Positions 41,588 to 51,814 are shown, counted from the first letter of the stretch. The stretch: 64,000 nucleotides of DNA from Trinickia diaoshuihuensis (GCF_003390925.1 NZ_QUBS01000021.1:97509-161508), one strand, 5' to 3'. Program-made: numbers and translations. Notes: generated by a model from the sequence alone, not told the origin.

Positions 41588-43294
41588 ATGTCGAATGCCG
41601 CCGATACCGCCCACGTGACCGGAGCGCGTCTGCTCGTCGATGCGCTGATCACGCACGGCGTCGACCGTGTTTTCAGCGTACCGGGCGAAAGCTTTCTTGC
41701 CGTACTCGATGCGCTCCACGACGAAACCGAGCGGATTCGCACGATCGTCTGCCGTCATGAGGCGGGGGCGGCCAATATGGCCGAGGCAACCGGCAAACTG
41801 ACGGGCCGGCCCGGCGTGGCGATCGTGACGCGCGGACCGGGGGCGACGCATGCGTCGATCGGCGTGCATACGGCGTTTCAAGATTCGACGCCGATGATCC
41901 TGCTCATCGGTCAATGCGCGCGCGATCATCTCGATCGCGAGGCGTTTCAAGAAATCGACTATCGGCGCATGTTCGGCCAGATGGCGAAATGGGTCGCGCA
42001 AATCGACGATGCGCGCCGCATTCCCGAATACCTGAGTCACGCGTTCCACACCGCTTGCGCGGGACGTCCCGGGCCGGTCGTGCTGGCGCTGCCCGAGGAT
42101 ATGCTGACCGATGCCGTTGCGTCCGCGCCGGTCGCGCCGCGTTTTCATCGCGTGGCGGCATCGCCGTCGGCCGCGCAGATCGACGAAGTGCGCGCGCTGC
42201 TCGAACGGGCCGAGCGGCCGATGGTAATCGCGGGCGGCAGCGGCTGGAGCGAGCAGGCGTGCGCGGACTTGCGCCGATTCGTCGAGGCCTGGCAATTGCC
42301 GATCGGTTGCGCGTTCCGTTATCAAGACACGATCGATAACGATCATCCGAACTACGCGGGCGACGTGGGCTTAGGCGTCAACCCCGCGCTTGCGCGGCGT
42401 ATTCGCGAGGCGGATCTGCTGCTCGTCGTTGGGCCGCGCTTGGGGGAGGCGACCACGGGCGGCTATACGCTGCTCGACATTCCGAAGACGCGGCAAACGC
42501 TCGTGCACGTGCATCAAGGGGCAGAGGAATTGGGCCGCGTGTACGCGGCCGACTTGCCGATCGTCTCGGGCATGCCCGAGATCGCGGCCGCGCTGGCCGC
42601 ACTCGTGCCGCGCGCGGCGCCCGTCTGGGCCGGCGCGGCGCACGAGGCGCATCGCGCGTACCTCGAATGGCGCGCGCCGCGGCCGATGCTTGGCGACGTT
42701 CAACTCGGCGAAATCATGGCCCAACTGCGCGAGCGGCTGCCGGCAGACAGCATCGTCACGAACGGCGCGGGCAACTACGCCATTTGGCTTCATCGGCATT
42801 TCGCTTACCGGCAGTGGCGCACGCAACTCGCGCCGACGAGCGGCGCCATGGGCTACGGCGTGCCGGCCGCGATTGCCGCCAAGGCGATGTACCCCGAGCG
42901 CACGGTCGTCGCCTTGGCCGGGGACGGCTGTTTCATGATGGCGTCGCAAGAACTTGCCACGGCGATGCAATACGGCCTGAACGTCGTCTTCATCGTGGTC
43001 AACAACGCCCACTTCGGCACGATCCGCATGCATCAGGAGCGGCACTACCCGGGACGCACGCACGGCACCGGGCTCACGAACCCGGACTTCGCCGCGTTCG
43101 CCCGCTCGTTCGGTGCGCATGGGGAAACCGTCGAGCGCACGGCCGAGTTCCTGCCGGCGTTCGAGCGGTGCGTCGCGAGCGGCGTGCCCGCGCTGATCGA
43201 GATTCGTGTGCCCAAGGAAGTCAGCACGCCCGCGGCCACGCTCGACGACATCCGCGAACAAGGCCGCCGGGCACGCGGTTCCACGATGAAATGA
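41588..43294 (+). CDS. Thiamine-pyrophosphate-dependent enzyme, acetolactate-synthase-like
   Basis: A 568-residue three-domain TPP enzyme. The catalytic Glu lies in [17 protein letters not shown], and the TPP/Mg motif is [15 protein letters not shown], ending in FIVVNN. It belongs to the acetolactate synthase/benzoylformate decarboxylase group, but no small regulatory subunit or branched-chain genes are near, so a biosynthetic IlvB role is unlikely. The ATG at 41588 follows a perfect AGGAGG (41573-41578); the longer frame from a TTG at 41579 is rejected. The substrate is unknown. Confidence 0.9.
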   Translation: MSNAADTAHVTGARLLVDALITHGVDRVFSVPGESFLAVLDALHDETERIRTIVCRHEAGAANMAEATGKLTGRPGVAIVTRGPGATHASIGVHTAFQDSTPMILLIGQCARDHLDREAFQEIDYRRMFGQMAKWVAQIDDARRIPEYLSHAFHTACAGRPGPVVLALPEDMLTDAVASAPVAPRFHRVAASPSAAQIDEVRALLERAERPMVIAGGSGWSEQACADLRRFVEAWQLPIGCAFRYQDTIDNDHPNYAGDVGLGVNPALARRIREADLLLVVGPRLGEATTGGYTLLDIPKTRQTLVHVHQGAEELGRVYAADLPIVSGMPEIAAALAALVPRAAPVWAGAAHEAHRAYLEWRAPRPMLGDVQLGEIMAQLRERLPADSIVTNGAGNYAIWLHRHFAYRQWRTQLAPTSGAMGYGVPAAIAAKAMYPERTVVALAGDGCFMMASQELATAMQYGLNVVFIVVNNAHFGTIRMHQERHYPGRTHGTGLTNPDFAAFARSFGAHGETVERTAEFLPAFERCVASGVPALIEIRVPKEVSTPAATLDDIREQGRRARGSTMK

Positions 43295-43314
43295 GCCTGC
43301 GATCGGCGATGCGA

Positions 43315-44487
43315 TCAATGTCCCCGGTAAAGGGCGCGCTGGTTCTCGGATAGATCGAACGAATTCGATGGTGGCCGTGGGGACGCGGGCATCCGCATCG
43401 TCGGAGCGATCAAGAAGCGCGGCAGCGTGAATACGATGACCGGTGCGTGCGCGAGCGCGAAGCGTTGCGGACGTCGCCGATGGCTGGCGGCGCCGTGCCG
43501 GACCGCGTGGCCGGGCGCATGTCGCACGCTTGCGCTCGGCGTTTCGAGCGACGCGGATCGATGCGCGTTCGGGCGAAGCGCTTCGGGTTGCGTCGCCGGC
43601 GACGGCGCGTCCGACGGCTGCGCACTGCTCGAAGGCTGCGGGGCGGGGCGCTCGACTGGCCCGCTGAAGCTTTTGTCGGCCGGGACATCGGCCGGTCGCG
43701 ATCCATCACCTTCGCCGCTCGTCGCAGTGCTTGTCGCGGTCGCCGGCGCCGCCGCGTCGTTCTTGGGCGCTTCGTCGGGCGCAGCCGTCACATTTGTCGT
43801 TGCGGACGTACTAGCAGGCGCGAGGATGGGTGCCGTCTGCGGCGCGGGCACGCCGGGTGTGGTTGCCTCGGCCGGACGCGTGAGCGACGGTCTCGTCGCG
43901 GGCGTCGCCGATGCGAGCGGCGCGAGCGCCGTCGCGGCTCGCGGGGCGCTTGCCATCGGACGAGGGTGGGCCAGCCGGGCCGCTCTTGCCATGCGATGCT
44001 CGCGTTGCAACCGGGCTGCGCCGGCGCCATCGTCCGCATTCGCCATCTGTTGCGTCAGCAGCGGGACTAACTGAGCCGATAGCGGCGGCCCCATCGTCGC
44101 GGCCGCCGTCGGCACCGTCTCGTTCGCTCGATGCATTCGATGCGCCCAAAGGGCTCGATCGGCTGCATCGTCACCGGATCGCTCATTGAGGGCCGCATAA
44201 GCCGCGAACACGACGACCACGACCGCGAGCAACAGGCTTGCCCCAAAGCTCAATCCCCAACGTCGCGCGCCGTTCGGATCGGCGGCCGTCCAATATTTAG
44301 GCAGCGCCTCGCCGAACGCTCGCGGGCGAATGCGGCGGGTCTCGCCGGCGGGCGTGGCGCGTGGCGCCACCGGTGTCGGTCGCGGCCGCGCGCAGTGCGC
44401 GCAGATCGAAGATCCGGCCGACATGAACTCGCCGCAGAACGGACATCGCGTGCGTGGCGGGGGGCGGGAAGTCGCTGGAGGACGCAT
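43315..44487 (-). CDS. Zinc-ribbon, single-pass membrane protein with a long Pro/Ala/Thr-rich tail
   Basis: A 390-residue hypothetical protein. An N-terminal zinc ribbon (Cys15, Cys18, Cys29, Cys32: CPFCGE, CAHC) is followed by a short basic linker, one transmembrane helix at about 78-100 (GLSFGASLLLAVVVVVFAAY) and a ~290-residue low-complexity Ala/Pro/Thr/Ser region, presumably periplasmic, ending RALYRGH. The ATG at 44487 starts just before the ribbon. The opposite strand is also open for long stretches, as expected for GC-rich low-complexity DNA. The function is unknown; divergent from the TPR gene. Confidence 0.68.
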   Translation of the reverse strand: MRPPATSRPPPRTRCPFCGEFMSAGSSICAHCARPRPTPVAPRATPAGETRRIRPRAFGEALPKYWTAADPNGARRWGLSFGASLLLAVVVVVFAAYAALNERSGDDAADRALWAHRMHRANETVPTAAATMGPPLSAQLVPLLTQQMANADDGAGAARLQREHRMARAARLAHPRPMASAPRAATALAPLASATPATRPSLTRPAEATTPGVPAPQTAPILAPASTSATTNVTAAPDEAPKNDAAAPATATSTATSGEGDGSRPADVPADKSFSGPVERPAPQPSSSAQPSDAPSPATQPEALRPNAHRSASLETPSASVRHAPGHAVRHGAASHRRRPQRFALAHAPVIVFTLPRFLIAPTMRMPASPRPPSNSFDLSENQRALYRGH

Positions 44488-44675
44488 GATCGTCAATGAG
44501 CGGCCCGCCGCCCGCTGCGCGATCGGGCGGACGCGCCTATGCTGGCGACTATGTGGCGTTGCGCGCACCCCGGCAATCGGTGGCGACGCACGGACGTGCG
44601 CTGGCCAACATACGATCGCCCCGCGACCGTTCTTCATGTCAGTGATCGACAGCCACTTGCCACGAGAAGACGAGC

Positions 44676-46421
44676 ATGAGCAACCGGCGCGCGCATCCAT
44701 GGCTGACCGGCCTCGCGATGGCGCTTGCCCTCGCGGCGTGGGCGCAGCGCTCGGCGCCTTCAGCGGCGGAAACACGCTTGCCGCCGTGCGCGCCGGCGCT
44801 TTCGGTGACCGATGTCCAGCCCCGGTTTCGTTTCGAACGCGATTGCGGTATCGACCTGCATCGGCTCGAACGCGTCGCGGCCGAGGCCACGCGCACCGCG
44901 CATCGCGCGCGTCTACCGGGAAGCCAGCGCGTCGCCTTCGCCAAAGCGGCCAACTCGATGTTCGAGGCGATGCCCGAGCAGACCTTCGAGACCGTTGCCT
45001 CGATCACGCTTGCGTTCGTCGCGCAAAGCGCCCAGACGGACGAGGCCGATTTCGTCGCGCTCGCGCATGCGTGGACCGAGCGATATGCGTTGCTGCGCTG
45101 GCGAGAGCGCGTGTTGCGAACCGACGATCCGCTCGAGCCGCGCGTGGACGCGGCGATTGCCGCGCTGGACTTCGACACTGCCGCCAAACTCGTTGCGGCC
45201 GAACTCGCCGAACCGGGCGCCCCTGACGATCTGATTGCCGCGCGCAGCTTCGACGCGGGGATCGTCGAGTGGTTGCGGCTATCACCGAAGCGCGCGCTGG
45301 TTTTCGTTCGCGTGGCCCACGTATTACGGCCCGAAGACCTCGCCGTGACCGAACTCTACGGCGATCTATTGTTCGAGGCGCGGCTATTCGAGCAGGCGCA
45401 GCCCGTCTACGAATCGTTGGCGCTGCGCTATCAAGTGCTCGCGCACGGCAAGCCCGAACGCTGGCGGCCGCGTTTTGCGGCGGCGTTGGCTAAGCTCGGC
45501 CGTTTATACGCGGCGTTGTCGTTGCCGTCCGATGCCGAAATGGCCGACCTGCGCGCGCTCGGGATCTATTGGGGGCTGGCACGCGAGCAGCCGGGCCGCT
45601 TCGGGCCGACCGTCGCCGATTTGCTCGGCTCGCTCGGCGCCTTATATCGCGACGCGGACCAGCCGAGCGATGCGATCGACGCATACCGCGAGGCGCTAAA
45701 GCTCGAGCGTGCGCTCGTGCGGCACGATGAGCGAGGCTACACCGCGGACTTGGCGACGACGCTGAACGACCTGGGTGTGCTGTACGCGAGCGCGCACCGG
45801 GTCGACGAAGCGCGTGGCGCGTACGTGGAAGCGCTCGAAATCCAACGCTCGCTCGTCAGGCAGAACGCGCTGGCGTACGAATCGGCGCTTGCCCGCACGT
45901 TGAACAATGCAGGCAATCTATACAGCGACGCCGGAGAGCTCGCGCAAGCGGAGCAGGCCTATGACGAGGCGCTCGCGATACGCCGCAAGCTCGCGCGCGA
46001 GAGCCCGGCACGCGCCGCGCCCGATGTCGCGCGTACGCTGACGAATCTCGGCGTGCTCTACCGGCGGCAGGGCCGGCCGTCTCAGGCCGAGCATGCATAC
46101 CGCGAGGCACTGCGCACGTTGGCGTCGTTCGAAGTTGGCGCGCCGGTCGCCGTCGGCGCCGAGCGTGCCCGCACGCTGAACAATCTTGGCGTGTTGCTGA
46201 GCAAAACGGGCCGTCTCCAAGAGGCGGAGGGCGTCTTTCGGCGCGCGGCTGCGCTCTATGAGACCCTGACGAAAAAGCAGCCCGCGCTTTATCGCAGCGA
46301 TTACGTTCGCGTGCTAGGCAATCTCGCGAAACTGTACGACCAGACGGGGCGTAAGCGAGAGGCCAAAGCGATATCAAAGGCGATGGAGAAGTTGCAGCGC
46401 GATGCCCCTACATCGTCGTAA
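44676..46421 (+). CDS. Exported tetratricopeptide-repeat protein
   Basis: A 581-residue protein with a signal-peptide-like N-terminus (hydrophobic core about 10-23, SAPSAAETR after it). From about residue 300 there are at least five tandem TPR/Kinesin-light-chain-type repeats, spaced about 42-45 residues: TVADLLGSLGALYRDADQPS, LATTLNDLGVLYASAHRVDE, LARTLNNAGNLYSDAGELAQ, VARTLTNLGVLYRRQGRPSQ and RARTLNNLGVLLSKTGRLQE. Such repeats mediate protein contacts. No enzymatic domain was recognised, and the partner is unknown. Divergent from the zinc-ribbon gene. Confidence 0.85.
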   Translation: MSNRRAHPWLTGLAMALALAAWAQRSAPSAAETRLPPCAPALSVTDVQPRFRFERDCGIDLHRLERVAAEATRTAHRARLPGSQRVAFAKAANSMFEAMPEQTFETVASITLAFVAQSAQTDEADFVALAHAWTERYALLRWRERVLRTDDPLEPRVDAAIAALDFDTAAKLVAAELAEPGAPDDLIAARSFDAGIVEWLRLSPKRALVFVRVAHVLRPEDLAVTELYGDLLFEARLFEQAQPVYESLALRYQVLAHGKPERWRPRFAAALAKLGRLYAALSLPSDAEMADLRALGIYWGLAREQPGRFGPTVADLLGSLGALYRDADQPSDAIDAYREALKLERALVRHDERGYTADLATTLNDLGVLYASAHRVDEARGAYVEALEIQRSLVRQNALAYESALARTLNNAGNLYSDAGELAQAEQAYDEALAIRRKLARESPARAAPDVARTLTNLGVLYRRQGRPSQAEHAYREALRTLASFEVGAPVAVGAERARTLNNLGVLLSKTGRLQEAEGVFRRAAALYETLTKKQPALYRSDYVRVLGNLAKLYDQTGRKREAKAISKAMEKLQRDAPTSS

Positions 46422-46967
46422 TGCATGGCGGGGTGGCCTTAGCGCGGCTCTTTATCGCGTGGGGGCACGTTGGAGCACGAGAACGACGTCGGCTAGAACG
46501 GTCATAAGGATGACGATCGGCATGACGGACGAATGCCGGTCAGTATCGCACCGCAGCCGCCCATTGCACGATCGAGCCGGGGCGAGTAGGCTGTCGAACT
46601 GTCGATGTCCGCGCCGCGGCGTCGACGTGAACCGGCCGCCGCCCTCGATATCCGGCGAGCCGCCTTCCCTCCACCGATTCGACATCGATGACGAACGACA
46701 TGCGTCCGCGCGGCCTTGTACACCGCACCACCGGCTTGAACGCCGGTGCTGAGCGCACGCCTGTCTCGACCGTCCGCCCGCTTGTGCACGCCGGCTCGCC
46801 TCCCCCGCCGAGGCAAGTCGTCGCCGGCATCGCCGCGCCCCCAGTGGCGCGCGCCTAATCGCCGGCTTTCCGGTTAGCCCGCCCATTCGCGCTTAGCTCC
46901 GCGTTCGTTCGAACGCCGCGCTTGCTCGTGGACGGGGCCCATGCACACTTGCACAGGTGACGTTCAA
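46422..46967. other. 546-bp region without a convincing gene
   Basis: Several short frames exist on the minus strand; the best is 46540-46830 (96 codons, containing MSFVIDVESVEGRRLAGYRG). None has a recognised domain or clear ribosome-binding site, so none is called. A promoter for the following transporter gene must lie near its right end. Confidence 0.45.
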
Positions 46968-47849
46968 ATGAATTCCATTCGAGCCGCTATAACGGCTTAC
47001 GGTACGACTTCGCTTTTCGTTTTGCTCTGGAGTAGCGGGGCGATCTTTGCCGAACTCGGCATCCGCCACGCCCCGGCCTTCGCCTTCTTGCTGATGCGTT
47101 TCGCGCTCGCGTGCGCCGCGCTCGGCGTTGTAGGCCTCTGGCGCGGACGTTGGCTGCCCGCGCCCGGGACGCGTTGGCGCGTTGCGCTGACTGGCACGCT
47201 GCTGACCGGCGGCTACTCGATCTGCTATCTGCTCGCGTTGGCTCGCGGGCTCACGCCGGGTTTGCTCGCCACGATCCTCGGCGCGCAGCCGATCCTGACG
47301 ATGCTGGCCACCGAACGGCGCTACTCGCCGCGCAGGCTCGCGGGGCTGGCGACCGCGCTGCTCGGCCTGGCGCTCGTCGTCCATCCGGGCGGGAATGCGG
47401 TGACGGCCTCGGCGGCAGGCGCCGCGCTCGGACTCGCGTCGCTCGGCTGCATCACCGCGGGTGCGATCTTGCAAAAGCGGATCGCACAAGCGCCGATCGA
47501 CGTGCTGCCGTTGCAAAACGCCGTCGGCTTGGTCATGTGCGCGGCGCTCGCGCCTTCGATGCCGCTCGCGTTCGAGCCCGATGCGACGCTGATCGTCTCG
47601 CTGCTGTGGCTGGGGCTCGTGATCTCCGTCGCCGCGCAATTGCTGTTTTATCGCTTGGTCCAACGCGGCGATCTCGTGAATGTGACGAGCTTGTTCTATT
47701 TGGTGCCGATCGTGACGGCGCTGATGGATTACGCCTTCCTCGGCAACCGCTTGCAGGCGGGAGAAATCATCGGCATGGCGGCGATCTTGGGCGGCCTCGC
47801 ACTCGTGCTCAGCGTCGATCGTAAGCCGAAGGCGTCGCTCGGCACCTAG
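46968..47849 (+). CDS. DMT-superfamily (EamA) transporter
   Basis: A 293-residue inner-membrane protein with about ten hydrophobic helices in two EamA halves. Characteristic segments are FVLLWSSGAIFAELGIRHAP, TLLTGGYSICYLLALARGLT and DLVNVTSLFYLVPIVTALMD. Family members export amino acids, metabolites or drugs. The ATG at 46968 has AGGTGA 7 nt upstream and is preferred over the in-frame ATG at 46941. The substrate is unknown. Confidence 0.9.
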   Translation: MNSIRAAITAYGTTSLFVLLWSSGAIFAELGIRHAPAFAFLLMRFALACAALGVVGLWRGRWLPAPGTRWRVALTGTLLTGGYSICYLLALARGLTPGLLATILGAQPILTMLATERRYSPRRLAGLATALLGLALVVHPGGNAVTASAAGAALGLASLGCITAGAILQKRIAQAPIDVLPLQNAVGLVMCAALAPSMPLAFEPDATLIVSLLWLGLVISVAAQLLFYRLVQRGDLVNVTSLFYLVPIVTALMDYAFLGNRLQAGEIIGMAAILGGLALVLSVDRKPKASLGT

Positions 47850-47918
47850 GCGCTCGGAACTCAGGCTCGGCGGGGCGGCTACAATTGCGCACCGCCGCGT
47901 CCCTTACCGATTCGATTC

Positions 47919-48989
47919 ATGCCCAACGCTGCTCGCGCCGATCTGCTCGGCCCTCTGCTCAAAAGTGTGTCGCGCTCGTTCTATTTGACGTTGAACGTCT
48001 TGCCGGGTCCGATGCGCGACCCCGTCGGCCTCGCCTATCTGCTGGCGCGCGCCGCCGACACGATCGCCGACACCTCGCTCATCGAACCCGCGCGCCGGTT
48101 GTCGCTATTGTTGGCGTTGCGTGCCGCGGTGGGCGGGGACCGTAGCGACGAGACGCGAGCCGCGATTCGCAGCATGGCCGGTGAAGTGGCAGGGCAGCAG
48201 GCGCTGCCCGACGAGAAACGTCTGCTCGAATCGCTCGACGCGGCGCTCGCGGTGCTCGACGAACTCCAGGCGGCCGACCGCGGCGCCGTGCGCGACATCG
48301 TGGCCACGCTCACGACCGGCATGGAGTTCGATTTGCGTACGTTTCCGTCCGAGGACGCCGGGACGATCGTCGCACTGCGCGATATGGCCGAACTCGACCG
48401 CTATACCTACCTCGTCGCCGGCTGCGTGGGAGAGTTTTGGACCAAAATGACCTGTGCGCATCTGCCCGAGACGTTCGCCGAACCCGTCGATACGGTGATC
48501 GCGCGCGGCGTGCGCTTCGGCAAGGCGCTGCAACTGACGAATATCCTGCGGGACTGCTCGAAGGACCTGCGGATCGGCCGCTGCTATTTGCCCGCGCCGA
48601 TCCTTGTGAAGCACGGGCTTACAACGGCCTCGCTGATGGCGCCCGATGGTTCGACGCAAGCGCGCCCCGTGCTTGTCGAACTGATGGCGACGGCGCTGGC
48701 GCACTATCGCGCCGCGGCCGACTACACGTTTTCGATTCCCCGCCTGTCGGTGCGTTTGCGTCTGGCCTGCGTGTGGCCGATCTTGATCGGCCTGAAGACG
48801 CTGCGTTTGCTGGCCGCCAACGAAGCGTGGCTCGATCCCTCGAAAATCTCGAAGGTGAGCCGCAACGACGTCTACCGGCTCGTCGCCGGCTCGACCGCCT
48901 TCGTGTGCTTCGACAGCGTATTGCGCGGCTGGATGGAGCGGATGATGGGCGAGATCGAAGCCAAGCTCGGCACGAGCGTTGTTGCGTAA
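47919..48989 (+). CDS. Squalene/phytoene synthase family protein
   Basis: A 356-residue trans-isoprenyl-diphosphate synthase fold protein. The first Asp-rich motif is DTIAD (Asp47, Asp51) and the second is DCSKD (Asp212, Asp216) in NILRDCSKDLRIGRCYLP; SVSRSFYLTLNVLPG precedes the first. Both metal-binding motifs are intact, so head-to-head condensation of prenyl diphosphates is plausible. No hpn, crt or shc genes are near, so squalene and phytoene routes cannot be separated. Confidence 0.88.
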   Translation: MPNAARADLLGPLLKSVSRSFYLTLNVLPGPMRDPVGLAYLLARAADTIADTSLIEPARRLSLLLALRAAVGGDRSDETRAAIRSMAGEVAGQQALPDEKRLLESLDAALAVLDELQAADRGAVRDIVATLTTGMEFDLRTFPSEDAGTIVALRDMAELDRYTYLVAGCVGEFWTKMTCAHLPETFAEPVDTVIARGVRFGKALQLTNILRDCSKDLRIGRCYLPAPILVKHGLTTASLMAPDGSTQARPVLVELMATALAHYRAAADYTFSIPRLSVRLRLACVWPILIGLKTLRLLAANEAWLDPSKISKVSRNDVYRLVAGSTAFVCFDSVLRGWMERMMGEIEAKLGTSVVA

Positions 48990-49202
48990 TTTCGCGAGCA
49001 ATGCGTAGTTCGCGGCGCATTGCCCCGAAGCATGGAATAATCGATGCATCCGCGCGACTGGCGCCATGAGATGGAGGACACCATCGGGGAGCGCGGGACC
49101 AAGGTGGGTGCGAGTTGCTCGCTTGCGCCTTGGTCGATGAATCTGCCGCGCGCCTGGGCATGCAAGGCCTTCCACCCATCCATCGTCGATCGAGGAGAAG
49201 CA

Positions 49203-49835
49203 ATGCCCGCGTCCAGTTCTCTACTCGCTTTCGGTCTCGTCGCGCTCGGTATCGCGCTGACGCCTGGCCCCAACATGATCTATCTCGTCTCGCGCTCGCT
49301 TTGCCAAGGGCGAGCCGCGGGGATGATTTCACTCGGGGGCGTGGCGCTCGGCTTCGTCTTTTATATGGTCAGCACCGCGTGCGGGATTACGGCGCTGCTG
49401 ATGGCCGTGCCCTTCGCGTACGACGCGTTGCGGCTCGGCGGCGCGCTCTATCTCGTCTACCTCGCCTGGCAGGCGGTAAAGCCGGGCGGCCGTTCGCCGT
49501 TCGAGGTACGCAGCCTGCCGGCCGACAGCCCGCGCAAGCTGTTCGTCATGGGCTTCGTGACCAACCTGCTCAATCCGAAGATCGCCGTCCTGTACTTGTC
49601 CCTGCTGCCGCAATTCATCGACCCGAGCCGCGGTAGCGTGCTGGCGCAGTCGCTGACGCTCGGCAGTTTGCAGATCGCGGCGAGCCTCGCCGTCAACACG
49701 ATGGTGGCGATGATGGCCGGTTCGATTGCGGCGTTCCTGGCCGGGCGGCCCACCTGGGTGATGGTGCAGCGCTGGCTGATGGGGACGGTCCTGGCCGGCC
49801 TTGCGGTGCGGATGGCAACTCAGGCGCGCCGCTAA
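49203..49835 (+). CDS. LysE-family amino-acid exporter
   Basis: A 210-residue LysE/RhtB transporter with six hydrophobic segments. The N-terminal signature is ALGIALTPGPNMIYLVSRSL, and MGFVTNLLNPKIAVLYLSLL is also typical. The ATG at 49203 follows GAGGAGA; the longer frame from 49044 lacks conserved sequence. A bidirectional terminator follows. It exports amino acids or related compounds; the specificity is unknown. Confidence 0.93.
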   Translation: MPASSSLLAFGLVALGIALTPGPNMIYLVSRSLCQGRAAGMISLGGVALGFVFYMVSTACGITALLMAVPFAYDALRLGGALYLVYLAWQAVKPGGRSPFEVRSLPADSPRKLFVMGFVTNLLNPKIAVLYLSLLPQFIDPSRGSVLAQSLTLGSLQIAASLAVNTMVAMMAGSIAAFLAGRPTWVMVQRWLMGTVLAGLAVRMATQARR

Positions 49836-49871
49836 GCGGGCGCAAACGCGGCTGGCGCTCGACACGCCCCG

Positions 49872-49917
49872 AAAAAGAAAAACGCGGCGCGCCTTCCGGC
49901 GGTGCCGCGTTTTTTTC
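49872..49917. terminator. Bidirectional Rho-independent terminator
   Basis: AACGCGGC (49881-49888) / GCCGCGTT (49904-49911) with a GC-rich loop. An A-rich tract precedes it (49871-49882) and a run of seven Ts follows (49910-49916), so it can serve the LysE gene on the plus strand and the convergent lipoprotein gene on the minus strand. Confidence 0.88.
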
Positions 49918-49943
49918 GGATGCACCCGCTTGCCTTGCTTGCT

Positions 49944-50324
49944 TCAATAGCCGATTGCGCGGGCGGCGCCGTCCAGTTCCTGATTGATGACGCGCTGCTC
50001 GTCGGCTGAAATGCCGCCGCCGTGCTGTCCGGCCATATCGCCGATTTCCTGGCGAATGACATCGAGCCGATGATGCAGCGCGGCGCCCGTGGGCGGCGGA
50101 TAGTAGCCTTGGTCCACGCGTTGATCGATACGGCGGCTGAGCGTGTCGATTCGCTCGTCCACTTCCGCGCGCCGGGCGAGTTCGGCTTCGTGCGGGTTGG
50201 GGCGGACCACGGGCGGCGGCGGGGGCGGTGGGGGATGCCGGCGCGGCGGAGGCGGCGTCACGACGCACGCCGCCAGCGTGGAAACGAGCGCGCAATAAAC
50301 GAGTGCGCGAATCGAGCGTTGCAT
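49944..50324 (-). CDS. Small proline-rich lipoprotein
   Basis: A 126-residue protein. The signal peptide ends in the lipobox LAAC (Cys28 in YCALVSTLAACVV), followed by a Pro-rich stretch (VTPPPPRRHPPPPPPPPVV) and a helical C-terminal half (AELARRAEVDERIDTLSRRI, LHHRLDVIRQEIGDM). The ATG at 50324 has AAGGAGA 7 nt upstream. Such proteins are common in Burkholderia; the function is unknown, and an envelope location is likely. Confidence 0.82.
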   Translation of the reverse strand: MQRSIRALVYCALVSTLAACVVTPPPPRRHPPPPPPPPVVRPNPHEAELARRAEVDERIDTLSRRIDQRVDQGYYPPPTGAALHHRLDVIRQEIGDMAGQHGGGISADEQRVINQELDGAARAIGY

Positions 50325-50451
50325 CCCATTCTCCTTGTGGTTATGCATGGGTCTTACTTAGTGTGTGGGTGGATCCTTGCGGCCACGCGATAACAAACGT
50401 CCGGCGCGCCGGCCCCGATGACAGGCTCGCCCGAAAACTTCAGCCGGCTGC

Positions 50452-51531
50452 TCACGCCGGCACGCGCGCGAACGGCAGCCGCTTGCCTTCGCGCGCGCTT
50501 TCGTTCGCGAGTTCGATGATCGTCATGACGTCGATCGCGTCTTGCGGCGAGACCGGGAACGGCTCGCCGCTCGTCGCCGCGTGTGACACGGCGCGGTAGA
50601 ACTCCACGTAGGCCCCGTCGCGCGTCGGCACGGCACGCTCGACTTCGCGTTCGCCCTCCAGAGCACGCAGCGTGCCCGCCGCATTGCCGCCGCCGAATCC
50701 GGCTTGGCCGGGCCGCAGCCCCGCCTTGAGCTGATCTTCCTGTGTATCGAGCCCCGTTTTTACATAGCTACCGCGCGTACCGTGCACGATGAAGCGCGGC
50801 GGCTCGATCGCCACCAGCGCGCTCGCGTGCAGGATCACTTCCTTGTCCGGATAGCCGAGCAATAGATGAACGTAGTCGGGCGCGCTTGCGCGATCGCGGT
50901 GCTGCTTGACGGTGGCGTAGACCGACTCCGGCGCGCCGAAGAGCGCGAGCGCTTGGTCGATCAAGTGCGGGCCCAGATCGAACAGCAGGCCGCCGCCGCG
51001 CGACGCTTGTTCGCGCCAACGCTGGCGCACCTCCGGCCGAAAGCGATCGAAATGCGATTCGAAATGGACGACACGCCCGAGCGCGCCGCCTTCGATCAAT
51101 TCGCGCAGCGTCATGAAGTCGCCGTCCCAACGCCGATTGTGAAACGGGGCGAAGAGCACGCCGTGCTCGCGCGCAAGTCGGGCGAGGGTGCGGGCTTGCT
51201 CGGACGTCAGCGTGACCGGCTTGTCGACGACGACATGCTTGCCCGCCGCCAGCACCTTGGCCGCGAGTTCGTAATGGGTGTCGTTCGGCGTGGCGATGAC
51301 GATGCAATCGACCTGGCTCGAGCCGATCAACCCATCGATATCGGCGACGATTTCCGCATCGGGATAATCGGCAAGCGCACGTTCGCGCTGGCTCGTGGCG
51401 ATGGCGGTGATGCGGACGTAGGGCGTGTCGGGTGCCTCGACGGGGGCCCCGCAATGATCGATGACGGGCGCGTGAAACGTTGCGCCCGCGTATCCGTAGC
51501 CCATCAAACCGATTTTCAACGTACAAGCCAT
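50452..51531 (-). CDS. Gfo/Idh/MocA family oxidoreductase
   Basis: A 359-residue NAD(P)-dependent sugar or inositol dehydrogenase-type protein. The Rossmann motif is GLMGYGYAGATFHAPV, the family EKP-like motif is KHVVVDKPVTLT, and the substrate-domain His lies in FDLGPHLIDQALALFG. The ATG at 51531 places the Rossmann domain at the N-terminus; the frame is open another 65 codons upstream without conserved sequence. The substrate is unknown. Divergent from the helicase gene. Confidence 0.92.
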   Translation of the reverse strand: MACTLKIGLMGYGYAGATFHAPVIDHCGAPVEAPDTPYVRITAIATSQRERALADYPDAEIVADIDGLIGSSQVDCIVIATPNDTHYELAAKVLAAGKHVVVDKPVTLTSEQARTLARLAREHGVLFAPFHNRRWDGDFMTLRELIEGGALGRVVHFESHFDRFRPEVRQRWREQASRGGGLLFDLGPHLIDQALALFGAPESVYATVKQHRDRASAPDYVHLLLGYPDKEVILHASALVAIEPPRFIVHGTRGSYVKTGLDTQEDQLKAGLRPGQAGFGGGNAAGTLRALEGEREVERAVPTRDGAYVEFYRAVSHAATSGEPFPVSPQDAIDVMTIIELANESAREGKRLPFARVPA

Positions 51532-51814
51532 GCGTGCTTTCCTCCGCGTGACGACAAGGGGACGCTCCGGCGAGCCCGCGCTTGTTCGCTGCCTATTCAA
51601 GGGCAACGACAAGAGGCGGCTCGGCCGTGCGACGGCGAGAGAGTCGAGCATTGTGGCATGCATCGCGATGGGGAGGAACCGATCCCACTTGGTCTGACCT
51701 GCCGATCGGCTCATTCGTGTTAACATCGCGCACTCGCCTTTACGGCTTTGCGTGCCGCATTCGCCACAGCATGGATGCGCGCCCCGCCAACCTCGTTACA
51801 CCCATCCACAAACG

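Noticed and set aside
43427..44074. 215-codon plus-strand frame opposite the zinc-ribbon protein
   Set aside because: The minus strand has a zinc ribbon and transmembrane helix; the plus-strand frame has only Ala/Gly/Cys-rich low complexity.
46540..46830. 96-codon minus-strand ORF in the gap before the EamA transporter
   Set aside because: No ribosome-binding site, no recognisable domain and overlapping alternative frames of similar length.
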